DNA of 64,000 nt from Mucilaginibacter gossypii. GTDB taxonomy: Bacteria; Bacteroidota; Bacteroidia; Sphingobacteriales; Sphingobacteriaceae. The notes beneath the pieces were generated by a model. It was not told the DNA's origin. It searched no databases and saw only the letters and a list, made by a program, of their open reading frames with translations. Shown here one piece after another: positions 26,893-36,804 of the stretch (position 1 is the first letter of the stretch; each line of letters opens with the position of its first letter). The stretch spans positions 597,767 through 661,766 of the forward strand of contig NZ_FNCG01000002.1 in the NCBI RefSeq assembly GCF_900100945.1, given 5' to 3'. Both the position numbers and the translations under genes were made by a program.

Positions 26893-28332
26893 ATGAAAAC
26901 ATTCCTTATCATATTATTTGGCGCTACTTTTCTTATTCAAAAAGCTTATAGCCAGAAATACAAACCGGTATTAGAGCCTTACCCCGGGTTGGTTAAGGCA
27001 GACCCAAGGCTTGTTTTAAAGACCGGTTACCTTGTTGTACCGGAAAATAGAAGTAAACCGGCAGGGCGCAAAGTGAAGATCCCGTTTTTATTTGTACGCA
27101 GGCCGGATCAGGATGCACGCAAAAAGATCTCACTTTACACTACAGGGGGACCGGGTTATAGCACTACACGTAATATCGATAGCATAGGTTATGACTCCGG
27201 CTGGTTGGCCTACGGTGGCTTTATTGCTTTTGACCAACGCGGGACAAAGCGGGCGCAGCCATGCCTGGATTGTATGGAAGTAGCAGCGGCCATCAAACGC
27301 AGTTACAGGGAAGGGAAAAATAAAGATAGCCTCGTATCTCAGGCCGTTACCCAATGCCGAAACCGGTTTACAAAACAGGGTGTCGACCTATCAGCCTATA
27401 ATACTATTGAAAGCGCAGAGGATATAAATGATTTAAGGTTAGCCTTAAATATTGATTCGCTTAACCTGGTTGGTATATCCTACAGTGGCGGCCTGATGCT
27501 TACCATGGCGCGAAACCATCCTGAGGGCGTTCGGGCGTTGCTTTTGAATTCACCGCTCCCCGGTTACGTAAATTTTGAGGAGCACGCTTTATTTAATATC
27601 AATGAAGCGCTTGAGCAGGTATTTCATAATTGCAAAACGGATTCCTCTGCCACGAAATATAAAAATTTAAGAACGAAGTTCCATCAATACTTCAGCGCTA
27701 TTACCGGGAAGAAGTATACCATAGCTTATCAGGAAAAAGGAAGCAAGCAAGCTAATAATCTCACTTATACAAAAAACGAACTACTCGATGCAATAATAGG
27801 CCGGATGAACTCCCGGCAGGTTAGCACGGTGCCTGCGGTAATGATTGATTTAATTGAAGGCCGTCATGATAAATATGTACAGGAGGAGTTTGATGGCTAT
27901 TTCGCGGGTAATTCAAGCGTATCACTGGGTATGAGGTATTCTGTTTATTGTTCAGAACAAATTTCATACGATGATCCTACATTGGAAGCACAACAACATT
28001 TGGTATTACCGTGGTTGGCCGGGTATCCGTTTAATGATGTAAATCATGCCATATGCAATTGTTGGAAGGTGAAGGCTGAACCTGCTATAGCAAAGCAGCC
28101 TGTTTATTCCACAGTACCGGCATTAATTTCGGCAGGTGACGTCGACCCTGATTGCAGGCCATTTTATAATAGATTAATTAAGCGTTATATGCCTAATAGC
28201 CAATTATTGATTATCCATAATAGAGGGCACGCCCCCGGTTTCAGTGTAGATGGAACTGATTATGTGAAACTTTTTTTTGAAAACCCTTATAGAAAACTTA
28301 CATCTCAATCAAAAAACCTGATCATAGAATAG
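26893..28332 (+). CDS. Secreted alpha/beta hydrolase of the tripeptidyl/prolyl aminopeptidase type
   Basis: A 479-residue exported hydrolase with a signal peptide (cleavage near KAYSQ). The fold starts at PFLFVRRPDQDARKKISLYTTGGPGYS, where GGPG forms the oxyanion region. The nucleophile elbow is GISYSGG (probable Ser 196), followed by the C-terminal Asp and His in SAGDVDPDCRP and IHNRGHAPGFS. This arrangement fits the TAP/prolyl aminopeptidase group (peptidase family S33), so a secreted exopeptidase is the best guess, though other ester or amide substrates are possible. An intrinsic terminator overlaps its stop codon. Confidence 0.87.
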   Translation: MKTFLIILFGATFLIQKAYSQKYKPVLEPYPGLVKADPRLVLKTGYLVVPENRSKPAGRKVKIPFLFVRRPDQDARKKISLYTTGGPGYSTTRNIDSIGYDSGWLAYGGFIAFDQRGTKRAQPCLDCMEVAAAIKRSYREGKNKDSLVSQAVTQCRNRFTKQGVDLSAYNTIESAEDINDLRLALNIDSLNLVGISYSGGLMLTMARNHPEGVRALLLNSPLPGYVNFEEHALFNINEALEQVFHNCKTDSSATKYKNLRTKFHQYFSAITGKKYTIAYQEKGSKQANNLTYTKNELLDAIIGRMNSRQVSTVPAVMIDLIEGRHDKYVQEEFDGYFAGNSSVSLGMRYSVYCSEQISYDDPTLEAQQHLVLPWLAGYPFNDVNHAICNCWKVKAEPAIAKQPVYSTVPALISAGDVDPDCRPFYNRLIKRYMPNSQLLIIHNRGHAPGFSVDGTDYVKLFFENPYRKLTSQSKNLIIE

Positions 28333-28356
28333 CTTAATAGCTATTGTCAGGTTTTT
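28312..28356 (+). terminator. Rho-independent terminator overlapping the hydrolase stop codon
   Basis: AAAAACCTGA (28312-28321) pairs with TCAGGTTTTT (28347-28356). Inside it, AATAGCT pairs with AGCTATT. The terminal T-run supplies the U-tract. The TAG stop of the hydrolase lies within the stem. Confidence 0.75.
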
Positions 28357-28406
28357 CGGTAATAAAGGTTTTGTCGTCTGTTAACATTATGCTAACATAG
28401 CAGCCT

Positions 28407-28414
28407 TACATTTG
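28407..28414 (+). promoter_or_regulatory. Bacteroidota-type -7 element (TACATTTG) of the sigma factor gene
   Basis: TACATTTG is an exact TAnnTTTG match 20 bases ahead of the ATG at 28435. No TTTG is found at the usual -33 spacing, and the nearest one is 33 bp away. A GTTAACATTATGCTAAC partial palindrome lies just upstream and could hold a regulator. Confidence 0.4.
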
Positions 28415-28434
28415 AGCCAAAACAACTCTTTGGC

Positions 28435-29001
28435 ATGTATCCTGCACTTACTGATGAAGCGTTGATGGGGCTTATCCAGCAAAGCAACCCCGTTGCCCTT
28501 GAAACTCTTTTTAACCGTTACTACAAAACCTTATGTCAATTGTGCACGGTGTACACTAAAGATTATACCGTTGCCGAAGAGATCACTGCTAATCTTTTTA
28601 TTAAACTTTGGGATAACCGCGATACAGCCATCCTTAATGTAAAAAGTTACCTGTTTGTTGCTGCCAAAAACCTCTCTTTGAATCATATCCAAAAAAAGAA
28701 GGATCCGGTACATTCCATCGAAGATATCGACCTGCAGGGACATGTATTAAAAGACAGGGACAACCCATTCAAAATCCTTTCGGGTCGCGAATCGTACGAT
28801 AAAATACTAAACCTTATTGATACGTTACCAACCAGTCAGAGGCAGGTGCTGCTCATGAGCCGTATCGATAATCTCGACAAAAACGAGATAGCCAAAGTGC
28901 TGGGGATCTCTGTGCGTACGGTTGAAACTACACTTTACCAGTCTATCAAAAAACTTCGTCAGCTGTTAAAAGGGCAGCACAATTTCACTTCCGAGGGTTA
29001 A
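28435..29001 (+). CDS. ECF-type RNA polymerase sigma factor (FecI-like)
   Basis: A 188-residue sigma-70 family factor of the extracytoplasmic-function group expanded in Bacteroidota. Region 2 spans about residues 20-90 (ALETLFNRYYKTLCQLCTVYTKDYTVAEEITANLFIKLWDNRD). Region 4 spans about 125-180 (LPTSQRQVLLMSRIDNLDKNEIAKVLGISVRTVETTLYQSIKKLRQLL). The FecR-type anti-sigma gene lies 79 bp downstream. The pair should switch on the STN-bearing SusC operon that follows, when the transporter senses substrate. Confidence 0.95.
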   Translation: MYPALTDEALMGLIQQSNPVALETLFNRYYKTLCQLCTVYTKDYTVAEEITANLFIKLWDNRDTAILNVKSYLFVAAKNLSLNHIQKKKDPVHSIEDIDLQGHVLKDRDNPFKILSGRESYDKILNLIDTLPTSQRQVLLMSRIDNLDKNEIAKVLGISVRTVETTLYQSIKKLRQLLKGQHNFTSEG

Positions 29002-29080
29002 TAATTTCTTAATGTAAACTTAACTTTTTTCGCTACGTATCGGCTACGTAAAATCAGTCTTTATTGCAGAGACAGATTTA

Positions 29081-30097
29081 ATGGAAGATAATAGTTACCG
29101 CTTAATAGTTGAATATTTTGAAAAAACCATCAGCGATGATGGCTTAACACAGTTACAGGAGTGGATTGAGGAGAACCCCGAAAACCTTGCCCAGTTTAGT
29201 GAAACCATCCAGATCCTGGAAGCATCCAAAACATACTTTAAACAACCGGAAAATGCCGAGAGCGCCTGGGCAAAAATCAATGCACATATAATCCAACCTC
29301 AAATACCTGTAACTAAACGCACTACTAAATTCAATTGGATAGCTTATGCTGCCGCCTGTTTGCTTATTTGTACTACCGGTTGGTTTGGATATATGTATTT
29401 CAAACAGTCGCCGGTTTTGGTTTACGAAGAGATCAGCAATGTTGATGGCAAGCATTCAAAAATAATGCTGCCCGATAGTTCGACAGTTTATCTGGGTGGT
29501 GGCAGCAAACTCAGATACGCCAAAAACTTTAGTGGCGAGAAACGTGATGTAACGCTTAACGGCGAAGCTTTTTTTGATGTGGTTCATCAAGCTAAGCCTT
29601 TTGTAGTTAAAAGCGGCGATATCACCACTGTTGTATTGGGTACTTCATTTAATATTAAAGCCTACCTGGCCGATCATAAAGTAGCTGTAACCGTGCAAAG
29701 CGGTAAAGTAGGGGTAATGGCCAATGTGCAGGGAAAACCTCAAATGGTTAAATACCTGGTAAAGAACGAAGCGATCAGCATCAATACCCAAAACGGTATC
29801 TACACTTTTAACAACACTGATGCATCATCAGTAAGCTCGTGGATCAATAACGAATTTGTTTTCTATAATACAACTTACAGTGAGATAGCCGCTTCGCTTG
29901 AGCATCATTACGGCGTTAAGATCAGGTTTACAGAACAGGATTTGGGCAATGTAAGGCTTACAGCCAAATTAAGAGGTATAACATTGACAGATGCCATGGA
30001 AACCCTTAGCGCGCTATCAGGATTAGGCTATACGCAAAAAGGTAGTCAGCTTTTTATTTCAAACAATAATCAAAAAGGAGGAAGTATAATGAAATAG
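29081..30097 (+). CDS. FecR family anti-sigma factor
   Basis: A 338-residue inner-membrane regulator. The N-terminal cytoplasmic part (about 1-85) should hold the sigma factor. A single membrane helix follows (about 87-108, WIAYAAACLLICTTGWFGYMYF). The periplasmic part has the FecR domain (about 118-225, LPDSSTVYLGGGSKLRYAKNFSGEKRDVTLNGEAFFDV) and a C-terminal DUF4974 domain (about 255-325, NTTYSEIAASLEHHYGVKIRFTEQDLGNVRLTAKLRG). The DUF4974 part should contact the STN domain of the SusC protein encoded next. Confidence 0.95.
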   Translation: MEDNSYRLIVEYFEKTISDDGLTQLQEWIEENPENLAQFSETIQILEASKTYFKQPENAESAWAKINAHIIQPQIPVTKRTTKFNWIAYAAACLLICTTGWFGYMYFKQSPVLVYEEISNVDGKHSKIMLPDSSTVYLGGGSKLRYAKNFSGEKRDVTLNGEAFFDVVHQAKPFVVKSGDITTVVLGTSFNIKAYLADHKVAVTVQSGKVGVMANVQGKPQMVKYLVKNEAISINTQNGIYTFNNTDASSVSSWINNEFVFYNTTYSEIAASLEHHYGVKIRFTEQDLGNVRLTAKLRGITLTDAMETLSALSGLGYTQKGSQLFISNNNQKGGSIMK

Positions 30098-30118
30098 TAT
30101 TACCCGGCTATTGGTAAA

Positions 30119-30150
30119 AGCCTGGACGTTGCTGGTAACAACCCCAGGCT
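30119..30150 (+). terminator. Hairpin between the fecR-type gene and SusC (pair 3), possible attenuator
   Basis: AGCCTGG (30119-30125) pairs with CCAGGCT (30144-30150), and an inner GTTG/CAAC stem extends the fold. It is followed by TCAGAATTTT, a weak U-tract. It could partly end the sigma/anti-sigma transcript. Confidence 0.45.
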
Positions 30151-30206
30151 TCAGAATTTTGACAATTTAAACTCACGGTTAGACAAGTATAAATTAAAGT
30201 AAATAT

Positions 30207-33200
30207 ATGAAAAAGTTATGGTTATTAACCATGCTGTTCTTTTTACAATTGCCTTTTGGCGGCATAAACGCTAAGGCTCAAACAGTAATAAACAAAAGGA
30301 TCACGTTTGGTGCCGAGGGCACCATGCTCAAGGATGCCTTTCAGCAAATTGAAAAATCAAGCGATATCTCTATCAGTTATAATAATAGCCTGCTTGATGA
30401 TAAACGCAAAGTACACATAACAAAAGCAGAGCGCTCATTAGGAGAAACTCTTGACCTGCTTTTAAAAGGAACTACCTGCACTTACAGAGCAGCAGGCGAA
30501 CGTAATATCCTCATCATTGCAAAAACACAGGATAGGGGTAGCATTAAAGGGAAAGTGGTTGATGAAAAATCAGAACCACTTCCAGGTGCTACAGTGAAAG
30601 TTCCGGGAACAGGGGTCACTGCTATCAGTGGCGTTGATGGTTCATATACATTAAATATTGTGCCGGGTACTTACACGGTTGAGGCAAGCTTTATCTCTTA
30701 CGAAACAAAAAGGATTCAGAACGTAAGTGTTAGCTCAAATACAAACACTGTTTTAAATATCACACTTAGTCCCGCCGATAATAAACTTAACGAGGTTGTG
30801 GTAACAGCACTCGGTATCAAAAGGGAAGATAAAAGTTTGGGTTATTCCGCCCCGGTTATTAAAGGCGATCAGCTAACCAGCGCTCTTTCTGGTAACTGGA
30901 CTGATGCGTTATCGGGCAAGGTGGCAGGTTTAAACCTCATCCGTTCAAACAGTGGACCGGCAGGATCAAACAAAATTATCCTGCGTGGCGAAAACAACCT
31001 CACCGGCGATAATGAAGCCCTGATAGTAGTTGACGGTGTTGTAATTAACCAGGGTAGCGGCAGACGTACAAGCAACTCCGGCGAATCGGCTTATGGTACC
31101 AGCAGCGATAACATGCCTGCCGATTATGGCAGCAACCTGAACGACATCAACCCAGAGGACATTGAAACGGTAACGGTATTGAAAGGCCCGGGCGCGGCGG
31201 CGCTTTATGGCCAGCGCGGTGCTAACGGTGCTATTATCATTACCACAAAATCGGGTAAGAAACATAGCGGTTTGGGTATTACCTTTAACTCGAATGCGAG
31301 CCTTGAAAGCGTAAACCGCTGGCCCGATCTGCAATATGAATACGGACAAGGTACGGCAGGCTCCCGTTATTATTCATATGGTGCCGGTCCAGATGGTGCA
31401 AGCACAAGCGCAACAAGTTCGGCTTACGGACCTAAATTTGATGGCCAGCTTTTTTATCAGCTTGATCCCGTTACACAAAAGCAAAGTACAACGCGTACGC
31501 CATGGGTGCCATACAAAAACCAGATCCGCGATTTTTTTGATGTTGGCCAAACTTTCACCAATTCGGTAAGTGTTGATGGTGGCAGCGATAAAACAACGGC
31601 TCGTTTTTCGGCAACCAATGTTACCAATCACTGGATAACGCCAAACACAGGTTATACCCGTAACAGCATCGCTTTATCGGTAAATTCAAAGATCAATGAT
31701 AAGTTGACCATCAACGCAAAAGTAAACTACAACAACAGAAACAGTGATAATTTACCGGGGGCGGGCTATGGTAACCAATCGCTGATGTACTGGTTTATTT
31801 TCTGGCAACCCAATGCCAATTTAAACTGGTTGAAGAACTACTGGAAAAACGGCCAGGATGGTAAAGCGATCTTTTATCCTTTCAGCTCGTTTCCTGAAAA
31901 CCCTTATGCCGTTTCTTACGAGTTTATCAATAAATCAAACCGCAACTCGGTTACCGGGAACGTTGAAGCGCTTTACAATGTAACAAAAGAGTTTAGCGTA
32001 CAGGTTCGTGCTACTTTAGATATGGGCTATGAGCAGCGCGCACAACAACGTCCGTATGATGCCGGTACCAAATATCCAAAAGGTTCCTATCGTACGCAAA
32101 ACATCTATTCGGAAGAGCAGGGTGCCGATTTCCTGTTGAAATATAACAAGAAAATAACACACGATGTTAACATTACCGCTACAGCAGGTGGCAGTATGCT
32201 CCGCAACAATTATAATCGCGATGAAGTGCGCGCCGACTCGTTAGTATATCCGGGCGTGTATTCAATGGCCAATAATGCAGGGCCCCTGGTTACCCAGCCA
32301 TATAAATCAAAATACGCTATCAACAGCTTCTACGGCTTATTGTCTACATCATTTAAAGATTACCTGTATGTGGATTTAACAGCCCGTCAGGACTGGATCA
32401 GTACGTTGGCTACTGCTAACCGCACCGATCAGGTTGGGTTCTTTTATCCATCGGCAAGTATGAGCTTTTTGCCATCAGAAGCATTCAAGCTGTTTAAATT
32501 CATCGACTATGCAAAATTGAGGGCATCGCTTGCAGGGGTTGGTAGCGGTACAACAAACCCTTATCAAACTTCATTTAACTATGTATCAGCGGGCAGTACC
32601 TATGCAGGTGGTTTGCAAAATCCGCGTACGCTATCAAACCCCGATTTGAAACCACTACGCACCACAACTCTTGAAGTTGGTGCCGAAGCAAGGATGTTCA
32701 ATAATCGTTTGGGCTTTGACATTGCTTTATACACAGGTAACACCAAAAACCAGATCCTTAGTCGTACTGTCGATCAATCGTCGGGTTATAACCAGGCAGT
32801 TATCAACGTAGGTAAGGTAAGCAACAAGGGTATCGAAATTTCATTGAACGGTACGCCTGTGCGCAAAGCCAACGTGTTTAGCTGGAATGTTACTGCAACC
32901 TTCAGCGCCAATAAAAATACCATTGAACAGCTTGCCGATAGTGCCGTAGTGCTGCGTAACGGCCCAACAGGCGGTGGGCAGATTGTTGCTCGTGTAGGCG
33001 GCAGCATGGGCGATATGTATGGCCGCGGTTACTTACGCTCGCCCGACGGGCAAATCGTTTATGACCCATCTACAGGTTTCGCTAAACTATCAGATAACCT
33101 GGTTTATTTGGGCAACACCATTCCAAAATGGAAAGCAAGCATGGGGCACGATTTCAGATATAAGCAATTTAACCTGCACCTGTTATTTGATGCCCAGGTT

Positions 33201-33659
33201 GGCGGTGTGTCATACTCGCTATCAAACTATAAACTGGCCGAACAGGGTAAAACAACACTTACCTTACCGGGCAGGTATAACGGTATCATAGGTAAAGGTG
33301 TTATTCAAAATCCTGACGGAAGCTACCGGCCGAATGATGTCATTGCAACAGATGTTGACGGTTACTATCGTTCACACTATGGTATTGATAATGCCGAAGG
33401 CAATACGTTTTCAACCAACTTCCTGAAATTCCGCGAGGCAAGGTTTGACTATTCATTGAGCCCGCGTTTGGTTAAACGCCTTGGATTAACACGAGCTACA
33501 GTGGGTGTATACGGACGCGACCTGTACATCTGGACAAAGTGGCCAATCTTCGATCCTGAATTTGGTACCCTTTCGGGCAGCGATATAGTGCAGGGATTTG
33601 AGATTGCACAGTTTCCATCAACCCGCACATTTGGTTTTAACATAGTTATTGGCATTTAA
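30207..33659 (+). CDS. SusC/RagA family TonB-linked transporter with N-terminal STN domain (pair 3)
   Basis: A 1150-residue TonB-dependent transducer. The signal peptide ends near NAKAQ. The STN (secretin/TonB N-terminal) domain at about 40-105 (FQQIEKSSDISISYNNSLL, GETLDLLLKGTTCTYR) is the part that signals to FecR. A carboxypeptidase-regulatory-like domain (about 112-195, GKVVDEKSEPLPGATVKVPG), a plug (about 200-350, VLKGPGAAALYGQRGANGAIIITTKSGK) and the barrel follow. The sigma and anti-sigma genes directly upstream agree with the STN domain. The neighbours are phosphoesterases, so the cargo may be a phosphorylated compound. Confidence 0.96.
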   Translation: MKKLWLLTMLFFLQLPFGGINAKAQTVINKRITFGAEGTMLKDAFQQIEKSSDISISYNNSLLDDKRKVHITKAERSLGETLDLLLKGTTCTYRAAGERNILIIAKTQDRGSIKGKVVDEKSEPLPGATVKVPGTGVTAISGVDGSYTLNIVPGTYTVEASFISYETKRIQNVSVSSNTNTVLNITLSPADNKLNEVVVTALGIKREDKSLGYSAPVIKGDQLTSALSGNWTDALSGKVAGLNLIRSNSGPAGSNKIILRGENNLTGDNEALIVVDGVVINQGSGRRTSNSGESAYGTSSDNMPADYGSNLNDINPEDIETVTVLKGPGAAALYGQRGANGAIIITTKSGKKHSGLGITFNSNASLESVNRWPDLQYEYGQGTAGSRYYSYGAGPDGASTSATSSAYGPKFDGQLFYQLDPVTQKQSTTRTPWVPYKNQIRDFFDVGQTFTNSVSVDGGSDKTTARFSATNVTNHWITPNTGYTRNSIALSVNSKINDKLTINAKVNYNNRNSDNLPGAGYGNQSLMYWFIFWQPNANLNWLKNYWKNGQDGKAIFYPFSSFPENPYAVSYEFINKSNRNSVTGNVEALYNVTKEFSVQVRATLDMGYEQRAQQRPYDAGTKYPKGSYRTQNIYSEEQGADFLLKYNKKITHDVNITATAGGSMLRNNYNRDEVRADSLVYPGVYSMANNAGPLVTQPYKSKYAINSFYGLLSTSFKDYLYVDLTARQDWISTLATANRTDQVGFFYPSASMSFLPSEAFKLFKFIDYAKLRASLAGVGSGTTNPYQTSFNYVSAGSTYAGGLQNPRTLSNPDLKPLRTTTLEVGAEARMFNNRLGFDIALYTGNTKNQILSRTVDQSSGYNQAVINVGKVSNKGIEISLNGTPVRKANVFSWNVTATFSANKNTIEQLADSAVVLRNGPTGGGQIVARVGGSMGDMYGRGYLRSPDGQIVYDPSTGFAKLSDNLVYLGNTIPKWKASMGHDFRYKQFNLHLLFDAQVGGVSYSLSNYKLAEQGKTTLTLPGRYNGIIGKGVIQNPDGSYRPNDVIATDVDGYYRSHYGIDNAEGNTFSTNFLKFREARFDYSLSPRLVKRLGLTRATVGVYGRDLYIWTKWPIFDPEFGTLSGSDIVQGFEIAQFPSTRTFGFNIVIGI

Positions 33660-33670
33660 TAATTAACAAT

Positions 33671-35161
33671 ATGAAAAGGAACGGATATATACTTATATCG
33701 ATGATGATGTTGTTCGTTAGCATAATGTCGTCATGTAAAAAGGATTTTATTGAACTTAATACCGATCCCAACGGCACGCCAAACGCCCTGCCGCAGCAAT
33801 TGCTGGCTCCGGCGTTGGTAAATACATTGGGGACTAATATGCTTCGCGCTCGTAATTTTAATAACGAGCTGATGCAGGTTACCGTTGATCCCGGCGATTC
33901 GGAAGGCAAAGTATTCAGGTATGATATCAAACGCACCTGGGCCGATGCTACCTGGAATGCCTGGTATACCCAGTTAACCAACTTTAAAGATATTTATAAC
34001 ATAGCCAGTAAGGAAGTTACCTACAACAAAACGTATATGGGCATTTCACTTATTTGTCAGGCATGGTTATATTCCTTGTTGACAGATACTTATGGCGATG
34101 TGCCTTACTTTGATTCGAACAAAGGCAAGGAAGGGAACTTTACGCCTAAGTTTGATAAGCAGAAAGATATTTACCTGGATATTTTCAAAAACCTGGAAGC
34201 AGCAGATACCCTGCTCAATGCGTCGGCAAACGTAGTTGCCGGCAGTGATCCGGTATTTAGCGGCAATGCTTTAAAATGGCGCAAGTTTGGTAACACGCTT
34301 TATTTAAGGTTGTTGTTAAGGGTATCTGGCAAAGCCGATGTTTCGGCTGATGTGATAGCTAAGATCAAGCAAATTGTTGATACCAATCCCGATGTTTATC
34401 CCATTATGGGCAGCAATGATGATTCGGCAGTTTTGCGGTGGACCGGCTCCGGTGCTTTAACATCTCCTTTTATTGGCGGAGTACGTGAACAAGACTGGCG
34501 ACAGCCCGGTGTTTGTGAGTTTTTTGTAAACAACCTTGCCAAATGGGCTGATCCCCGTTTAACTGCTAACCGCTGGTCGATATCAAGCTATCAGGGTGGT
34601 ATCCAGGGAATCCCGAGCGGCTATGCGCCCGGCCAAAACATTGGTATCAAATCATATTTCCTTTCTACCACATCGGCAACTACATTGATGAACGACCCAT
34701 TGATGGGTAACATCATGAACTATTCGGAGCTACAGTTTATCCTTGCTGAAGCTGCAGCGAAAGGCTGGATAGCCGGAGATGCGGCCACTTATTATAAAAA
34801 TGGTGTACAAGCAGGTATCACATTCTGGATCCCGACTTATGCAACCCCTATAGATACCTATTTAGCAGGCGCCGATATTGTTTGGGACAATGCTGCCCCG
34901 CTTGATGAAAAGATGGAGATGATCCATGTTCAAAAATACTACTCCATGTTTTACACTGATTTTGAGCAATGGTTTGAGTACCGTCGTACAGGTCACCCGG
35001 TATTGCCAAAAGGTAACGGTTTAAGGAACAACGGCATTATGCCGGCAAGGCTGCAATACCCGGTTTATGTACAATCGGCCAATCCTGATAGTTACAAGGC
35101 CGCAGTGGCTGTACAGGGTGCCGATGAGATCAGCACGCAGGTTTGGTGGCAAAAACAATAA
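33671..35161 (+). CDS. SusD/RagB-like outer-membrane lipoprotein, SusD-like-2 type (pair 3)
   Basis: A 496-residue lipoprotein with lipobox MSSCKK (Cys about residue 17) and the start DFIELNTDPNGTPNALPQQLLAPALVNTLG. This start is typical of the SusD-like-2 subfamily. Further signatures are AWLYSLLTDTYGDVPYFDSNKGKEGNFTPKFDKQKDIYLDI, KWRKFGNTLYLRLLLRVSGK and the C-terminal FEQWFEYRRTGHPVLP. It starts 11 bp after the SusC gene and should form its surface-exposed lid. The ligand is not known. Confidence 0.95.
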   Translation: MKRNGYILISMMMLFVSIMSSCKKDFIELNTDPNGTPNALPQQLLAPALVNTLGTNMLRARNFNNELMQVTVDPGDSEGKVFRYDIKRTWADATWNAWYTQLTNFKDIYNIASKEVTYNKTYMGISLICQAWLYSLLTDTYGDVPYFDSNKGKEGNFTPKFDKQKDIYLDIFKNLEAADTLLNASANVVAGSDPVFSGNALKWRKFGNTLYLRLLLRVSGKADVSADVIAKIKQIVDTNPDVYPIMGSNDDSAVLRWTGSGALTSPFIGGVREQDWRQPGVCEFFVNNLAKWADPRLTANRWSISSYQGGIQGIPSGYAPGQNIGIKSYFLSTTSATTLMNDPLMGNIMNYSELQFILAEAAAKGWIAGDAATYYKNGVQAGITFWIPTYATPIDTYLAGADIVWDNAAPLDEKMEMIHVQKYYSMFYTDFEQWFEYRRTGHPVLPKGNGLRNNGIMPARLQYPVYVQSANPDSYKAAVAVQGADEISTQVWWQKQ

Positions 35162-35192
35162 TCAACTGGTTTTAAACTAAGAGATCTATAAA

Positions 35193-36692
35193 ATGAAAAA
35201 GATATATTTATTACTGGTGCTTGCAACAGCCATCGGTATAAATTCATGCAAAAAGAATAACTATGCTGAAGGTTCGTTAAGCCCGATTATTGCCGTTGTT
35301 GACCTGAAGGGGATTTACAAAGGCTCGGATGTTGTGCTGAACAGCACCAATATGGGCGGAGCAAAGGAAATAGTGGGCGTAGTAATTTCAAACGCCGCAG
35401 CAGGTAATAGTCCTGCCGGCGTATTAGTGGTGCAAAACAACCGCCGTAACGCAGTTAGGGGTATTTCTCTCGAAATAGGTAATGCAGCTGCAAACTATGT
35501 TCCCGGCGATTCGGTAATAGTGCAAGTTGAGGGCGCTACACTTACCAAAGTAAACGGCAGTATGCGTGTTAAAGGCCTTACCGAAAGCTCAGTGAATAAA
35601 GTTGCCACGAATAAAGCCGTTAAAGTGCAGTCGGTTCCATCAGCAACCTTGCTGGCTTCGCCCGATGTTTACGAAGGTACACTGGTTACGATAGCTAAGG
35701 CAGTAACCGACCCGGAGCCGCAGCAGGGCGAAACTTACGCGGGTGATAAAACACTTAATGACGGTTTTGGCAAAATAATAATGCATACAGAGGCTAACGC
35801 TGCTTTCGCAACTACCGAATTACCGTTCAGCGCTAATTTTACAGGCATTCCGTTTGCGATAACATCAGGCACCGATACCAAAATGCAGCTTTGGCCGCGT
35901 ACTATCGATGATGTGTTTACACTTGCTGCAACCAAGCCATCGCCAATCATCATAACCGGATACCTTACCAATCCTTCGGGCAGCGATGCTGATTATGAGT
36001 ATATCCAGTTCAAGGCAACTAAGGACATTGACTTTGCGGTAACCAATTACGCTGTGGTAACCTGTAATAATGCGGGTACTAACCCGGCACCTGCCAATGG
36101 CTGGGCGCAAGGTTTGGCAAAAACTTACAAGTTTGACCTCACATCGGGCACAGTTAAAAAAGGCCAGTTCTTTTATGTAGGCGGTAATAAAAATATCTGG
36201 GGTAAAGGCTCAACAGATATCAGCTCATCCAACTGGATCAACAGCACCATGTATGCCGAAGTGCCGGGTGCTGATTTCGGCAATGTAACTACCAATCTGT
36301 TAGCTAACAGTGGTAACGTGGCAGGAGTTTCAGTTTTTGCGGGTACAACAGTGAGTGCCGCAAGCGTTCCGCTTGATGTTATCATGTACGGTGGCGGTGG
36401 TACCGTGTACTCGGCTGGCCCGCCGGAGATTGGCTACCGCATTACCAATACCGATTACTATAGTACCATTAATCCGGTAACCCGTACTGATCAGGGCTTT
36501 TATGGAGGCGGTACCAATACCTCAAAGCTCACCTTACCAACTGATGGCCTATTTAGCCAGTTAGGAGGTGTGTATGATGCGCTTACCGGCAGATGGGTAA
36601 GCGGCAGAACCGTAACCAGCGTTCCTCTTACACTAACATCGCCAATTAGCGCCATTGAAACGGCTACAGGCGTAACAACAATTCAAAATTAA
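35193..36692 (+). CDS. DUF5689 domain surface lipoprotein
   Basis: A 499-residue lipoprotein (lipobox INSCKK, Cys about residue 19). The N-terminal region (about 30-250, VVDLKGIYKGSD, PGDSVIVQVEGATLTKVNGSMRVKGL) matches DUF5689, often found next to SusC/SusD genes. The C-terminal region (about 255-490) resembles lamin-tail-like beta-sandwich proteins (NPSGSDADYEYIQFKAT, VTCNNAGTNPAPANGWAQGLAKTYKFDL). It follows SusD at 31 bp in the same operon and is probably an accessory surface binding protein. No catalytic motif is visible. Confidence 0.85.
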   Translation: MKKIYLLLVLATAIGINSCKKNNYAEGSLSPIIAVVDLKGIYKGSDVVLNSTNMGGAKEIVGVVISNAAAGNSPAGVLVVQNNRRNAVRGISLEIGNAAANYVPGDSVIVQVEGATLTKVNGSMRVKGLTESSVNKVATNKAVKVQSVPSATLLASPDVYEGTLVTIAKAVTDPEPQQGETYAGDKTLNDGFGKIIMHTEANAAFATTELPFSANFTGIPFAITSGTDTKMQLWPRTIDDVFTLAATKPSPIIITGYLTNPSGSDADYEYIQFKATKDIDFAVTNYAVVTCNNAGTNPAPANGWAQGLAKTYKFDLTSGTVKKGQFFYVGGNKNIWGKGSTDISSSNWINSTMYAEVPGADFGNVTTNLLANSGNVAGVSVFAGTTVSAASVPLDVIMYGGGGTVYSAGPPEIGYRITNTDYYSTINPVTRTDQGFYGGGTNTSKLTLPTDGLFSQLGGVYDALTGRWVSGRTVTSVPLTLTSPISAIETATGVTTIQN

Positions 36693-36791
36693 AACCTCAC
36701 CCCAACCCCTCTCCAAAGGAGAGGGGCTTTATATAACAGGATCAAAATATTTATTTAAGTCCTCTCCTTTGGAGAGGATTTAGGTGAGGTT
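36693..36791. repeat. Intergenic inverted repeat AACCTCACC / GGTGAGGTT with two nested hairpins
   Basis: The outer arms AACCTCACC (36693-36701) and GGTGAGGTT (36783-36791) are exact inverted copies. Inside are two hairpins, CCCTCTCC-AAA-GGAGAGGG on the left and CCTCTCC-TTT-GGAGAGG on the right. This is a familiar Bacteroidota intergenic repeat. It separates the DUF5689 gene from the phosphoesterase gene and could fold in the transcript. Confidence 0.8.
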
Positions 36792-36804
36792 AAAATATTA
36801 TTAA

